Assembly: GCF_004794465.1 (NCBI RefSeq)
Contig: NZ_SSDJ01000128.1
Coordinates: forward strand, 1 to 50,732
DNA length: 50,732 nucleotides
Direction of reading: 5' to 3'
DNA from: Microbacterium sp. K24
GTDB lineage: Bacteria; Actinomycetota; Actinomycetes; Actinomycetales; Microbacteriaceae
Positions within the stretch are counted from its first letter, which is position 1; each line of letters starts with the position of its first letter. The notes under the pieces are model-generated. The model saw nothing but the letters and a program-made list of their open reading frames with translations. It searched no databases and was not told the origin of the DNA. The translations under genes and the position numbers were made by a program. Below are positions 15,209 to 23,872 of this stretch, in pieces.

Positions 15209-15928
15209 TCAGGCTCCGCCGACCGTGCCTTCGATCCCGCTGATGCGTGCCTGCTCGTCGAAGCGGAACGTCGCCGAACCCGAGGCGTCGACGACCGTGG
15301 CGCCGGAGAAGGCCGCATCGGTCCAGGTCAGCGTCCACGCGGCGAGCCGGGCGAGATCCCAGACGGCCGTGCGCGCGTCGGGGAGCGCGAGGCCGGAGAG
15401 GATGCGGGGGAGCGCGATGACCGCGTCGGAGACGGTGAGCGGCGCGAGTGGCGCGTCGAGCAGGAACACCGCGCGGGTGCCGCCGCCGACCGGAGCGGAG
15501 TAGTAGGGCGAGCGTCCGGTGAGCTCGACCGCGACACCGCCGACGACGTGCGCCGCCTGGGCGATCCACGCCTCATCTGCGGCGGCGTCGGCGGGGAACG
15601 GGACCTCGGGCGTGGTCAGGTCGACCAGGCCGTGCTCCGCTCCGTACGCACGCAGCTGCGCGGCGACACCCTGCGGGTCGCCCTGCGGGTGCGCCCACGC
15701 CCACAGCATCGAGCGGGGTCCCGGTGCGATCGTCGCGATCAGGTGCGCCCGCGTCACGAGCTGCCGCGACGGGTCGGCGTTCGCCGTGAAGGTGATGGTG
15801 CCGGCCGCCATGTCCGCATCCCAGCGGTGCTCACCCAGCGCGTCGGCGGCGGCGGAGAGAGCGTCCTGGCGGAGCGCGGTGAACAGGGCGGCACGGTCGG
15901 CGAGGGGCTGGAGCGCGGCGAAGGTCAT
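15209..15928 (-). CDS. DUF6882-like protein of unknown function
   Basis: A 239-aa soluble protein with alternating predicted beta strands. The 'MLWAWAHPQGD' segment (about 73-84) is reminiscent of the DUF6882 family. No catalytic motif or signal peptide is visible. It lies between the membrane-protein gene and an MFS transporter, all on the - strand with short gaps, but nothing links them functionally. Confidence 0.65.
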   Translation of the reverse strand: MTFAALQPLADRAALFTALRQDALSAAADALGEHRWDADMAAGTITFTANADPSRQLVTRAHLIATIAPGPRSMLWAWAHPQGDPQGVAAQLRAYGAEHGLVDLTTPEVPFPADAAADEAWIAQAAHVVGGVAVELTGRSPYYSAPVGGGTRAVFLLDAPLAPLTVSDAVIALPRILSGLALPDARTAVWDLARLAAWTLTWTDAAFSGATVVDASGSATFRFDEQARISGIEGTVGGA

Positions 15929-15967
15929 GCCCCCAGTCTTGCCCGGATTGCTATGAATACGCCAGAG

Positions 15968-17239
15968 TCAGCCGCGTGCCGAGAGGATGCCGGCCGGCCG
16001 TCCCATGCGCCACACGCTCGGCACGAACAGGGTGACCAGGGCGACCACCGCGTACACGATGCCCGAGGCGACGAGGACGGTCGCGGCATCCGCCTGCGTG
16101 ATGAGCCAGCCGAAGAGCAGCGTGCCGATCGGCATCACGACCCAGCTGCCGAGCATGTCGTAGCTGTACACGCGGGACAGCTTGTCACCCGGCACGTTCT
16201 CCATCATCGCGAGGTTCCAGCCCGTGCTGAACACCTCGGCGCCGGCCCCGGCGATGAACGCCGCGATCACGAGCAGCACGACGGCAGGATGCACGCCGAG
16301 CACTGTGACCGGGATCGCGAAGGCCGCCATGCCGATCATCCCGTAGCGCAGCGGACGCTTCAGCGGGAACCACAGCAGGATCAGGGTCATCAGCAGCACG
16401 CCGACGCCCTCGGCGCTCACCACCCAGCCCCACCCGGCGATGCCGAGCAGGTCGTTGTTCTTCGCGATGTACGGACCGACGACGCCCCAGGTTCCGACGT
16501 GGATCGCGTTCATCACCATGAAGGCGAGCACGACCGTCCACAACCACGATCGACTCCAGAACTCGTGCCAGCCGACGCGCAGATCATGGAACATCGTGGT
16601 TCCGCCGGCGTGGCCGGGGGGAGGGAGCTTCACGAGCGCGAGCACCGGGATGGCGAGCAGCCAGCCGAGCGCCTGGACCACCATCGCCCACGCGGGACCC
16701 GCCGTGGCGACCAGGATGCCGGCGATGACCGGCCCGCCGATCGTCACGGCCGAGCGCACGAACGACAGCATGGCGTTCGCCTGCTGCAGATTCTCCGGTG
16801 TCGTGAGCTGCGGGATGATCCCCTGCATGGCCGGCAGCACGAACGCGCTCGACGCGCCGTTCACGATCGACAGCACGACCAGCAGGGGGATCGTCGCGGT
16901 TCCGGTGAACAGGAGCGCCGCCATCGCGCCGATCGTGAGGATGTCGATCACGTAGCAGGTCTGGATGATCAGCGCCCTCGGCAGGCGGTCGGCCACCACA
17001 CCGCCGAACAGCAGGAAGACGATGTTGCTGATCGTGAACGCCGCGAGCACGAACGAGAGGGATCGGGCGTCGTTGTCGATCTCGAGCACGGCGAACGCGA
17101 GCGCGATCGACGACATCGACCCCGTGATCATCGTGATCGCCCGGGCGAGGAAGAACCAGCGGAAGTTGCGGTCCTTCATGGCGGCGAGTCCGCGGTTCAT
17201 CGGGCGGCCACGCATCTGTGCATCCCGCCATCCTTCCAC
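15968..17239 (-). CDS. MFS transporter (drug or siderophore exporter type)
   Basis: A 423-aa membrane protein with about 12 hydrophobic segments. The conserved loop 2-3 'LFGGVVADRLPRALII' marks the major facilitator superfamily. The pattern 'MKDRNFRWFFLARAITMITGSMSS' at the N-terminus fits the MFS_3/enterobactin-exporter-like group, suggesting efflux. An internal ATG 14 codons downstream (MNRGLAAMKDRN) is an alternative start. The substrate is unknown. The inverted repeat at 17248-17312 lies just upstream. Confidence 0.85.
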   Translation of the reverse strand: MEGWRDAQMRGRPMNRGLAAMKDRNFRWFFLARAITMITGSMSSIALAFAVLEIDNDARSLSFVLAAFTISNIVFLLFGGVVADRLPRALIIQTCYVIDILTIGAMAALLFTGTATIPLLVVLSIVNGASSAFVLPAMQGIIPQLTTPENLQQANAMLSFVRSAVTIGGPVIAGILVATAGPAWAMVVQALGWLLAIPVLALVKLPPPGHAGGTTMFHDLRVGWHEFWSRSWLWTVVLAFMVMNAIHVGTWGVVGPYIAKNNDLLGIAGWGWVVSAEGVGVLLMTLILLWFPLKRPLRYGMIGMAAFAIPVTVLGVHPAVVLLVIAAFIAGAGAEVFSTGWNLAMMENVPGDKLSRVYSYDMLGSWVVMPIGTLLFGWLITQADAATVLVASGIVYAVVALVTLFVPSVWRMGRPAGILSARG

Positions 17240-17247
17240 GCGTGATC

Positions 17248-17312
17248 GCTTTCGAATCGCGCAACTGGCCGCGAATCACGCATCGAAGCGACAATTCAGG
17301 CGATTCGAAAGC
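17248..17312 (-). promoter_or_regulatory. 13-bp perfect inverted repeat between hpaI and the MFS gene
   Basis: GCTTTCGAATCGC (17248-17260) and GCGATTCGAAAGC (17300-17312) are exact reverse complements 39 bases apart. Each arm is itself partly palindromic (TTCGAA core). The pair lies 9 bases upstream of the MFS start and 7 bases after hpaI ends. It may be a pair of operator half-sites or a large terminator. Confidence 0.5.
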
Positions 17313-17318
17313 AGTGGG

Positions 17319-18119
17319 TCAGTAGCTGGCGCGTTCGGGTGCCTCGGTCGCGATGAAGCGGGCGGCGAGGGCCTCGGATGCGCGGGCGAGCAGCGCCACA
17401 TCGGCGCCGACGGCCACGAAGTCCGCGCCCCCGGCGAGGTAGGCGTCGGCGGCGACCGGATCGAAGGCGTTCACGCCCACGGGCTTTCCCGCGGCCTTCA
17501 CCGCGGCGAAGACCCTCTCGACGGCGGCGACCACGTCGGGATGCGTCTGCCGGCCGAGAAGACCCATGGATGCCGAGAGGTCGGAGGGGCCGACGAACAC
17601 CGCGTCGACGCCGTCGACGGCGGCGATCTCGGCCGCCGCGGCGACTCCGGCTTCCGTCTCGATCTGCACCGTCAAGGAGGTGTGCCGTGCGGATTCCTGC
17701 AGGTAGCCGTCGACGCGGTTCCAGCGGGCGCTGCGGGCCAGCGCGCTGCCGACGCCGCGCACGCCCTCCGGCGGGTAGCGGGTGGCCGACACGGCCGCGC
17801 GCGCCTCATCGACCGAGGAGACCATCGGCACGATCAGGTTCTGCGCGCCCAGATCGAGGATCTGCTTGATCGCGACCGTGTCGTTGGAGGGGGCCCGCAC
17901 CACCGGAGTGATCGGGTAGGCGGCAGCCACCTGCAGTTGCACGAGCACCGACTCGAGCGTGTTCGCCGAGTGCTCCATGTCGATCAGCAGCCAGTCGAGG
18001 CCGGAACCTGCGGCGACCTCGGTGACGAGCGCGCTGCCCGAGCAGGCCCACATGCCGATCAGCGCCCGGTCGGAGGAGGCGAGCTGCTCGCGGAAGGACG
18101 GGTCTAGATGAAGCGGCAT
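17319..18119 (-). CDS. hpaI: HpcH/HpaI family aldolase (4-hydroxy-2-oxoheptanedioate aldolase)
   Basis: A 266-aa class II aldolase of the HpcH/HpaI family. It should split 4-hydroxy-2-oxoheptane-1,7-dioate into pyruvate and succinic semialdehyde, the last step of homoprotocatechuate meta-cleavage. Features are 'DWLLIDMEHSANTLES' near residue 42, 'PVVRAPSNDTVAIKQILDLGA', metal-ligand Glu in 'VQIETEAG', and the Asp in 'VFVGPSDLSASMG'. I chose the ATG at 18119; this start overlaps the hpaH stop by 16 bases. It is the last gene of the hpa operon. Confidence 0.92.
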   Translation of the reverse strand: MPLHLDPSFREQLASSDRALIGMWACSGSALVTEVAAGSGLDWLLIDMEHSANTLESVLVQLQVAAAYPITPVVRAPSNDTVAIKQILDLGAQNLIVPMVSSVDEARAAVSATRYPPEGVRGVGSALARSARWNRVDGYLQESARHTSLTVQIETEAGVAAAAEIAAVDGVDAVFVGPSDLSASMGLLGRQTHPDVVAAVERVFAAVKAAGKPVGVNAFDPVAADAYLAGGADFVAVGADVALLARASEALAARFIATEAPERASY

Positions 18120-18889
18120 TCGATCGTTCCCATCGGTCCGTAGTCGCACAGCACGTCATCGCCGCGCGACACCCACATCGGGCGCGTGAACGATCCTGCC
18201 AGGATGATCTCTCCCGCTTCCAGACGCGCGCCGTGCTGATGGAACTTGTTCGCCAGCCACGCGACGCCGGTCGCGGGATGCCCGAGCACACCGGCCGCGA
18301 CACCCGTCTCCTCGATCTCGCCGTTGCGCGACAGCACGCCGGGCACCCAGCGCAGGTCGATCTCGTCCGGACGTCGCCGCTCGGTGCCCAGCACCATCGC
18401 ACCGTACGCCGCGTTGTCGCTGATCGTGTCGACGATCGTGCGGCCCTCGAGCTCGATATGGGAGTTGAGGACCTCGAGCGCGGGGACCGCGTAGTCGATC
18501 GCCGCGAGGGCGTCGTCGAGCGTGCAGTCGGGGCCCTCGAGCGGATGCTTCAGCACGAACGCGAGCTCCACCTCGATGCGCACGTTCGAGAAGTGGTCGA
18601 CCGGGATCTCGGCGCCGGACTCGTAGACGGTGTCGTCGAACATCACCCCGTAGTCGGGCTCGGTGATGCCGGTCGCCTGCTGCATCGCCTTGGAGGTCAG
18701 GCCGATCTTGCGTCCGACGAGCCGGCGGCCCGCGGCGATCTGCGAGTCCCGCCATACGCCCTGGATCGCGTAGGAGTCCTCGATCACGGCACCCGGGTAG
18801 CGCGCCGTGATGCGCGGGATCACCGAGTGCGTGCGGTCGGCCTCCGCGAGCTCGGCCGCGATCTCTGCGATTGCTTCTTGCGACAGCAT
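18104..18889 (-). CDS. hpaH: 2-oxo-hept-4-ene-1,7-dioate hydratase
   Basis: A 261-aa hydratase adding water to 2-oxohept-4-ene-1,7-dioate, the step before HpaI. It belongs to the 2-keto-4-pentenoate hydratase/FAH-related family. Motifs are '[16 protein letters not shown]', 'PDYGVMFDD', metal ligands in '[16 protein letters not shown]', and '[12 protein letters not shown]'. The start at 18889 is supported by the strong Shine-Dalgarno AGGAGGAGG. It lies 13 bases after hpaD ends and overlaps hpaI. Confidence 0.93.
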   Translation of the reverse strand: MLSQEAIAEIAAELAEADRTHSVIPRITARYPGAVIEDSYAIQGVWRDSQIAAGRRLVGRKIGLTSKAMQQATGITEPDYGVMFDDTVYESGAEIPVDHFSNVRIEVELAFVLKHPLEGPDCTLDDALAAIDYAVPALEVLNSHIELEGRTIVDTISDNAAYGAMVLGTERRRPDEIDLRWVPGVLSRNGEIEETGVAAGVLGHPATGVAWLANKFHQHGARLEAGEIILAGSFTRPMWVSRGDDVLCDYGPMGTIECRFI

Positions 18890-18902
18890 CCGTCCTCCTC
18901 CT

Positions 18903-20039
18903 TCAGAGCTGGTTGCCCAGCTTCTTCTCGCCCTCGTCGGCACGCGTGTACGAGAAGCCGTCGGCGCCGATCGTGACCGCCATCTCGGAGCTGTCGGTGC
19001 GGGCGACGACCGGCTGCGGGTTGCCGTCGAGATCGAGCACGAGGCTCGCATCGGTGTACCAGCTCGGCACGACCGGGTTGCCCCACCAGTCGCGGCGCTG
19101 GTTGTCGTGCACGTCCCAGGTGATGACGGGGTTGTCCGGGTCTCCGGTGTAGTAGTCCTGCGTGTACACCTCGACGCGGTGGCCGTCGGGATCGCGCAGG
19201 TACAGGTAGAACGCGTTCGAGACGCCGTGGCGCCCGGGGCCGCGCTCGATCGCATCCGAACGACGGAGGGCGCCGAGCTTGTCGCAGATCGCGAGGATGT
19301 TGTGCTTCTCGTGCGTCGCGAAGCAGACGTGGTGCATGCGGGGCCCGTCGCCGCCGGTCATGGCGGTGTCGTGCACGGTCGGCTTGCGACGCATCCATGC
19401 GGCGTAGACGATGCCCTCGTCGTCCTGGATGTCTTCCGTCACGCGGAAGCCGAGGTCCTGCATGAACGCGACAGCGCGGGGGACGTCGGGGGTGACCTGG
19501 TTGAAGTGGTCGAGACGGACGAGCTCGCCCGGGATGTGCAGGTCGTAGCGCCACGACATCCGCTCGACGTGATCGGCCTGGAAGAAGAACTCGTAGGGGA
19601 AGCCGAGGGGATCGACCACGCGCACCGAGTCGCCGATGCCCTGCACGAAACCGTCCGGGTTGCGGCGCACGTCGCAGCCGAGCTCGGTGTAGAACTCGAC
19701 GGCGCGGTCGAGGTCTTCCGGGGTGCGCACACGGTACGAGAACGCGGCGACGGCGGCGACGGGTCCGGTGCGCAGCACCAGGTTGTGGTGGATGAACTCC
19801 TCGGTGGAGCGCAGGTAGATCGCCTCGTCGTCTTCGGCGGTCACGTACAGCCCGAGGATGTCGACGTAGAACTGGCGGGAGGCCGCGAGGTCGGTGACGA
19901 CGAGCTCCATGTAGGCGCAGCGCAGGATGTCGGGCGGGGTGCTCTGCGGCGTCGCGACGGGGTTGTCCGTGCGGATCGGCGCCTCCTGCGACACGTAGTA
20001 GCCGGCAGAGGTCAGGGTCATGTCTTCGCGATCGGTCAT
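18903..20039 (-). CDS. hpaD: 3,4-dihydroxyphenylacetate (homoprotocatechuate) 2,3-dioxygenase
   Basis: A 378-aa extradiol ring-cleavage dioxygenase of the vicinal-oxygen-chelate type. It cleaves homoprotocatechuate to 5-carboxymethyl-2-hydroxymuconate semialdehyde. The metal triad is His178 ('RLDHFNQ'), His237 ('RMHHVCF') and Glu290 ('GHRVEVYTQDYYTG'). The spacings of 59 and 53 match the well-studied Brevibacterium fuscum enzyme (His155, His214, Glu267). The second-sphere His223 ('KPTVHDT') corresponds to its His200. The metal is Fe(II) or Mn(II). AAGGACG precedes the ATG. Confidence 0.95.
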   Translation of the reverse strand: MTDREDMTLTSAGYYVSQEAPIRTDNPVATPQSTPPDILRCAYMELVVTDLAASRQFYVDILGLYVTAEDDEAIYLRSTEEFIHHNLVLRTGPVAAVAAFSYRVRTPEDLDRAVEFYTELGCDVRRNPDGFVQGIGDSVRVVDPLGFPYEFFFQADHVERMSWRYDLHIPGELVRLDHFNQVTPDVPRAVAFMQDLGFRVTEDIQDDEGIVYAAWMRRKPTVHDTAMTGGDGPRMHHVCFATHEKHNILAICDKLGALRRSDAIERGPGRHGVSNAFYLYLRDPDGHRVEVYTQDYYTGDPDNPVITWDVHDNQRRDWWGNPVVPSWYTDASLVLDLDGNPQPVVARTDSSEMAVTIGADGFSYTRADEGEKKLGNQL

Positions 20040-20069
20040 GTCAGCGTCCTTGCAGATCAGAGCGGCGGG

Positions 20070-21566
20070 TCAGTTCTTGCCGAAGGTCGGGTTGTGGGCG
20101 GGGCCGAGCGTGATGTGCACGCTCTGCTGATCGGTGTAGAAGTCGATCGAGCGGTAGCCGCCCTCGTGGCCGAGTCCGGAGGCCTTCACACCGCCGAACG
20201 GTGTGCGCAGGTCGCGCACGTTGTTGCTGTTCAGCCACACCATGCCGGCCTCGACCGCCTGCGCGAAGTTGTGGGCGCGCTTCAGGTCGTTGGTCCAGAT
20301 GTACGCGGCGAGACCGTACTTCGTGTTGTTCGCGAGCGACAGCGCCTCCTCGTCGGAGTCGAAGGGCGTGATCGCGACGACCGGGCCGAAGATCTCCTCC
20401 TGGAAGATGCGCGCATCGGGGGAGACGTCGGCGAAAACCGTCGGGGCGACGAAGTTGCCCTCCTCGAAGCCCTCCGGCCGGCCGCCGCCGGCGACGAGGC
20501 GTCCTTCGCTCTTGCCGATCTCGACGTAGCTCATGACCTTCTCGTAGTGCTCGGGGTGCACGAGCGCGCCGACCTCGGTGGCCGGGTCGTGCGGGTAGCC
20601 GACCTTCACGCGCTTCGCCTGCGCGGCGTACCGTTCCACGAACTCCTCGTAGATCGAGCGCTCCACGAGGATGCGGGAACCGGCGGTGCAGCGCTCGCCG
20701 TTGAGGGAGAAGACACCGAAGATCGTGGCGTCGACGGCGGCTTCGAGGTCGGCATCCGCGAAGACGACGGCGGGGGACTTGCCGCCGAGCTCCATCGACA
20801 GACCCTTGAGGAACGGCGCCGCGTTGCCGAAGATCAGCTGGCCGGTGGAGCTCTCGCCGGTGAAGGAGATCAGCGGAACATCGGGGTGCTTGACGAGCGC
20901 GTCCCCGGCGTCCTCGCCCAGGCCGTTCACGAGGTTGAAGACCCCCTGGGGGAGTCCGGCCTCTTCGAAGATCCCGGCCCAGAGGGATGCCGACAGCGGC
21001 GTGAACTCGGCGGGCTTCAGCACGACCGTGTTGCCGGTCGCCAGGGCGGGTCCGAGCTTCCACGACTCGAGCATGAACGGGGTGTTCCACGGCGTGATGA
21101 GACCCGCGACGCCGATCGGCTTGCGGTTGACGTAGTTCATCTGACGTCCGGGCACCTTGAAGGCGTCATCGGACTGCGCGACGATCAGGTCGGCGAAGAA
21201 GCGGAAGTTCTCGGCGGCGCGACGGGCCTGGCCGAGTGCCTGCGTGATCGGCAGCCCGGAGTCGTACGATTCGAGCTCGGCGAGGCGCGCATCGCGGGAC
21301 TCGACGATGTCGGCGATCCGGTGCAGCACGCGGGAGCGCTCGCGCGGCAGCATCCGCGGCCAGGGCCCCTCTTCGAAGGCGCGCTTCGCCGCGGCGACGG
21401 CCAGCTCGATGTCGGCCTTCTTGCCGGCGGCGGCGGTGGTGTAGGTCTTGTTCGTCACCGGGTCGAGCACATCGAACGTGTCGCCGTCGACCGAATCGAC
21501 GAACGCACCGTCGATGTAGTGCTGGATGTGGTCGGGCAGGTCGGCGGGGATGCGCGAATCGGTCAT
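20070..21566 (-). CDS. hpaE: 5-carboxymethyl-2-hydroxymuconate semialdehyde dehydrogenase
   Basis: A 498-aa aldehyde dehydrogenase oxidising the HpaD ring-cleavage product with NAD+. Features are 'GLITPWNTPFMLESWKLG' with Asn161, 'TGESSTGQLI' for cofactor binding, general-base Glu259 ('SMELGGKSP') and nucleophile Cys293 ('NGERCTAGSR'). The ATG at 21566 overlaps the stop of the GntR gene (ATGA). Its place between the regulator and hpaD fixes the role with good confidence within the large ALDH superfamily. Confidence 0.93.
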   Translation of the reverse strand: MTDSRIPADLPDHIQHYIDGAFVDSVDGDTFDVLDPVTNKTYTTAAAGKKADIELAVAAAKRAFEEGPWPRMLPRERSRVLHRIADIVESRDARLAELESYDSGLPITQALGQARRAAENFRFFADLIVAQSDDAFKVPGRQMNYVNRKPIGVAGLITPWNTPFMLESWKLGPALATGNTVVLKPAEFTPLSASLWAGIFEEAGLPQGVFNLVNGLGEDAGDALVKHPDVPLISFTGESSTGQLIFGNAAPFLKGLSMELGGKSPAVVFADADLEAAVDATIFGVFSLNGERCTAGSRILVERSIYEEFVERYAAQAKRVKVGYPHDPATEVGALVHPEHYEKVMSYVEIGKSEGRLVAGGGRPEGFEEGNFVAPTVFADVSPDARIFQEEIFGPVVAITPFDSDEEALSLANNTKYGLAAYIWTNDLKRAHNFAQAVEAGMVWLNSNNVRDLRTPFGGVKASGLGHEGGYRSIDFYTDQQSVHITLGPAHNPTFGKN

Positions 21567-22246
21567 GACAGGCCTCCGGTGGTCTGGGCGGAACGGGTGT
21601 GCAGGGCATCGAGGAAGGCGTCCATCGTGCGCCAGCGGTGGTTGCGGGCGGCGAGCTCGATCTCGAGCGGATCGGCGCCCGCCCGGATGAGCTCGAGGAT
21701 CTCGGTGTGCTCTTCGACGGAGTGCTGCGCGCGACCGGGGATCGAGTCGAAGGTCGAATCGCGGATGCCGGAGAGCCGAGACCATCCGCGGTGCACGAGG
21801 TCGAGAAGGTGCGGGTTCGGGCACGGCTCGAACAGCACCGAGTGGAACTGGCGGTTGAGTTCGGTGAAGGCGTGCGGATCGAGGTGATCGAGCATCTGCG
21901 CCATCCGCTCGTTGATGCGGGCGGCCTCGTCGAGGGCGGCGTCGTCGAGCAGCGGGGCGGACAGCGCGGTGGCCGAGCCCTCGACGACGCCGAGGGTCTG
22001 CATGGTGTGGGCGTACTCGCTCTCGTCGACGAGCGTCACGCGCGCTCCGACGTTGCGTTCGAAGGTCACGAGACCCTCGGCCTCGAGGCGCCGGATGGCC
22101 TCGCGCACCGGAACGACGCTCATCTTCAGGTCGTCGGCGATCGATCCGAGCACCAGTCGGTAGCCGGGGCTGAACATGCGTGCGGTGATGCGCGAGCGGA
22201 TCCAGTCGTACGCGACCTCGGACTTGCTGACGGCGGTGGTGCTCAT
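21563..22246 (-). CDS. GntR family transcriptional regulator (FCD type)
   Basis: A 227-aa regulator. The N-terminal winged HTH covers about 8-75 ('GSIADDLKMSVVPVREAIRRL', then 'EAEGLVTFERNVGARV'). The helical FCD-type ligand domain covers about 90-215 and contains 'LNRQFHSVLFEPCPNPHLLDL'. It sits inside the hpa operon, overlapping the upstream FAH gene by ATGA and overlapping hpaE the same way. A role as a pathway repressor, responding to an aromatic acid or ring-cleavage product, is inferred from context. Confidence 0.9.
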   Translation of the reverse strand: MSTTAVSKSEVAYDWIRSRITARMFSPGYRLVLGSIADDLKMSVVPVREAIRRLEAEGLVTFERNVGARVTLVDESEYAHTMQTLGVVEGSATALSAPLLDDAALDEAARINERMAQMLDHLDPHAFTELNRQFHSVLFEPCPNPHLLDLVHRGWSRLSGIRDSTFDSIPGRAQHSVEEHTEILELIRAGADPLEIELAARNHRWRTMDAFLDALHTRSAQTTGGLS

Positions 22247-23718
22247 CGCGCTTCCTCCGCGCCGGTGGCGGCGTCGTATCGGGCACGCCATTCGGCGTTC
22301 AGCGGAAACAGTCCGTCGACCGGATGCCCCGCTGCGACCTGCTCGGCGATCCAGGCGTCCTCGATCTCCTGGGCGAGCGTGTCGTCGACCACCTGCTCGA
22401 CGAGTGCGGGCGGGATCACGACCACGCCGTCGCCGTCGCCGACGATGATGTCGCCGGGCTGCACGGTCGCGCCGCCGCAGGCGATCGTGACGTCGACGTC
22501 CCACGGCACGTGCTTGCGGCCGAGGACCGAGGGGTGGGCGCCCTGCGAGAAGACGGGGAGACCGATCTCGGCCACGGCATGGAAGTCGCGCACACCGCCG
22601 TCGGTGACCACTCCGGCCGCCCCGCGGGTGCGGGCGCGCAGAGCGAGGATGTCGCCCAGCGTGCCGGTCGTGGCATCGCCGCGGGCCTCGATCACGATGA
22701 CCTCGCCCTCGTTCACCGCGTCGAACGCCCGCTTCTGGGCGTTGTAACCCCCGCCGTGGCTCGCGAAGAGGTCTTCGCGGAACGGCACGAAGCGGAGGGT
22801 CTTGGCGGTGCCGACGATCTTGGCGCCGGCGATGTTCGCCGCGACCCCGTCGATGAAGCAGGAATGGTGGCCGCGTCTGCGCAGCTGGGCGGAGAGGCCG
22901 GCGGTCGGCGCCTCGAGGAGCTTGGCGCGGAGTTCGGGGGAGAGGCCGCCTTCGGTCGTCGCGCCGGCGGGTGCCAGCCCGGCGGCTTCCGCCGAGCCCC
23001 ATGCCTCGGTGCGCTGCAGATCGTCGACGGCGGGAAGCGATCCGAGCTCGCCGTCGAAGGGCACCTCGCCCTGCGTGACGGTCGTGACCAGTCGGCCCGA
23101 CGAGGGGGCGCCCGGGGCATCCGGGGCATCCACTTCGATCTCGACGACGTCGCCGGGGACGATCACCGACGATCCGGCCGGGGTGCCGGTGAGGATCACG
23201 TCACCGGGCTCCAGCGTGAAGTGCTGGGACAGGTCGGCGACGAGCTGCGCGAGCGGGAAGATGAGCCCTGCGGTCGTGTCGTCCTGGCGCAGCTCGCCGT
23301 TCACCCATGCCCGTACGCGCAGGGCGGCGGGGTCGACGGTGCGGGCGTCGATGAGCTCCGGACCGAGGGGCGTGTAGCCGTCGCCGCCCTTGGAGCGGAC
23401 GTTCGAGCCCTTGTCGTTGGCCCGCAGGTCGTAGAGGCCGAGGTCGTTCGATGCGGTGACCCATCCGACGTGCGCCCAGGCGTCGGCAAGAGGCACTCGG
23501 CGGGCGGCGGTGCCGATCACGAGCGCGATCTCTCCCTCGAAGGCGAGCAGCTCGATGCCCGCGGGGCGCTCCACCGTGCCTCCGGAGACGCCGACCGAGC
23601 TGGCCGGCTTGAAGAAGTAGGAGGGGGCGGCCGGGCGTCGCCCGCGCTGATCTGCGCGGGACGCGTAGCTCAGGTGGATCGCGATGATCTTGCCGGGGCG
23701 AGTGATGTCTGCCGTCAC
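22243..23718 (-). CDS. FAH-family hydrolase fused to an RraA-like aldolase domain
   Basis: A 491-aa two-domain protein. Residues 8-220 form a fumarylacetoacetate-hydrolase fold with metal ligands in 'FEGEIALVIG' (Glu61, Glu63) and Asp92 ('TASNDLGLYD'). Residues 260-480 form an RraA/HMG-CHA-aldolase-like domain ('GDILALRARTRGAAGVVTDG', Arg377-Asp378, 'GDGDGVVVIP'). The FAH half is the likely HpaG-type decarboxylase/isomerase for 5-oxopent-3-ene-1,2,5-tricarboxylate. The RraA half may be an aldolase or oxaloacetate-type decarboxylase. I chose GTG at 23718 (GAGAGG 7 bases upstream) over the ATG at 23784, which falls at the promoter -10. First gene of the hpa operon. Confidence 0.85.
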   Translation of the reverse strand: MTADITRPGKIIAIHLSYASRADQRGRRPAAPSYFFKPASSVGVSGGTVERPAGIELLAFEGEIALVIGTAARRVPLADAWAHVGWVTASNDLGLYDLRANDKGSNVRSKGGDGYTPLGPELIDARTVDPAALRVRAWVNGELRQDDTTAGLIFPLAQLVADLSQHFTLEPGDVILTGTPAGSSVIVPGDVVEIEVDAPDAPGAPSSGRLVTTVTQGEVPFDGELGSLPAVDDLQRTEAWGSAEAAGLAPAGATTEGGLSPELRAKLLEAPTAGLSAQLRRRGHHSCFIDGVAANIAGAKIVGTAKTLRFVPFREDLFASHGGGYNAQKRAFDAVNEGEVIVIEARGDATTGTLGDILALRARTRGAAGVVTDGGVRDFHAVAEIGLPVFSQGAHPSVLGRKHVPWDVDVTIACGGATVQPGDIIVGDGDGVVVIPPALVEQVVDDTLAQEIEDAWIAEQVAAGHPVDGLFPLNAEWRARYDAATGAEEAR

Positions 23719-23779
23719 GGTGCGCCTCTCTGCGCTCGTCTGCGATGTGGTGCGAGACGCCTTGTGCGTCGTATTCGAA

Positions 23780-23809
23780 ATCATATATCATCGGTTCACC
23801 CCTCGGCAA
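23780..23809 (-). promoter_or_regulatory. hpa operon promoter
   Basis: On the - strand, TTGCCG (23804-23809) and TATGAT (23780-23785) are 18 bases apart. This predicts a transcript starting near 23773, some 55 bases upstream of the GTG at 23718. The AT-rich box is conspicuous in this GC-rich DNA. Confidence 0.6.
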
Positions 23810-23838
23810 GCACTTCGGGATTCACGTCCCTGCACGCC

Positions 23839-23854
23839 GTGACAATGCAGTCAC
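23839..23854. promoter_or_regulatory. GTGAC-N6-GTCAC operator-like palindrome
   Basis: A 16-bp interrupted palindrome in the divergent gap between the hpa operon and the MFS gene, 18 bases upstream of the MFS start. It is a candidate binding site for the cluster's GntR regulator. Confidence 0.45.
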
Positions 23855-23872
23855 AATCAAAGGAGACACCCC

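Noticed and set aside
14601..15569. Extension of the membrane-protein gene to 322 residues
   Set aside because: The added part overlaps the DUF6882-like gene in another frame. The ATG at 15155 yields a clean membrane protein.
18807..21887. A 1026-codon open frame on the + strand opposite the hpa genes
   Set aside because: It runs antisense to three well-supported enzymes whose catalytic residues are intact. Its translation is charged and low in recognisable motifs, as expected from GC-rich antisense frames.
20070..22286. Extension of hpaE to a 738-residue protein
   Set aside because: The extra N-terminal part overlaps the GntR gene in another frame and is Arg-rich. The ATG at 21566 gives a normal-length aldehyde dehydrogenase.
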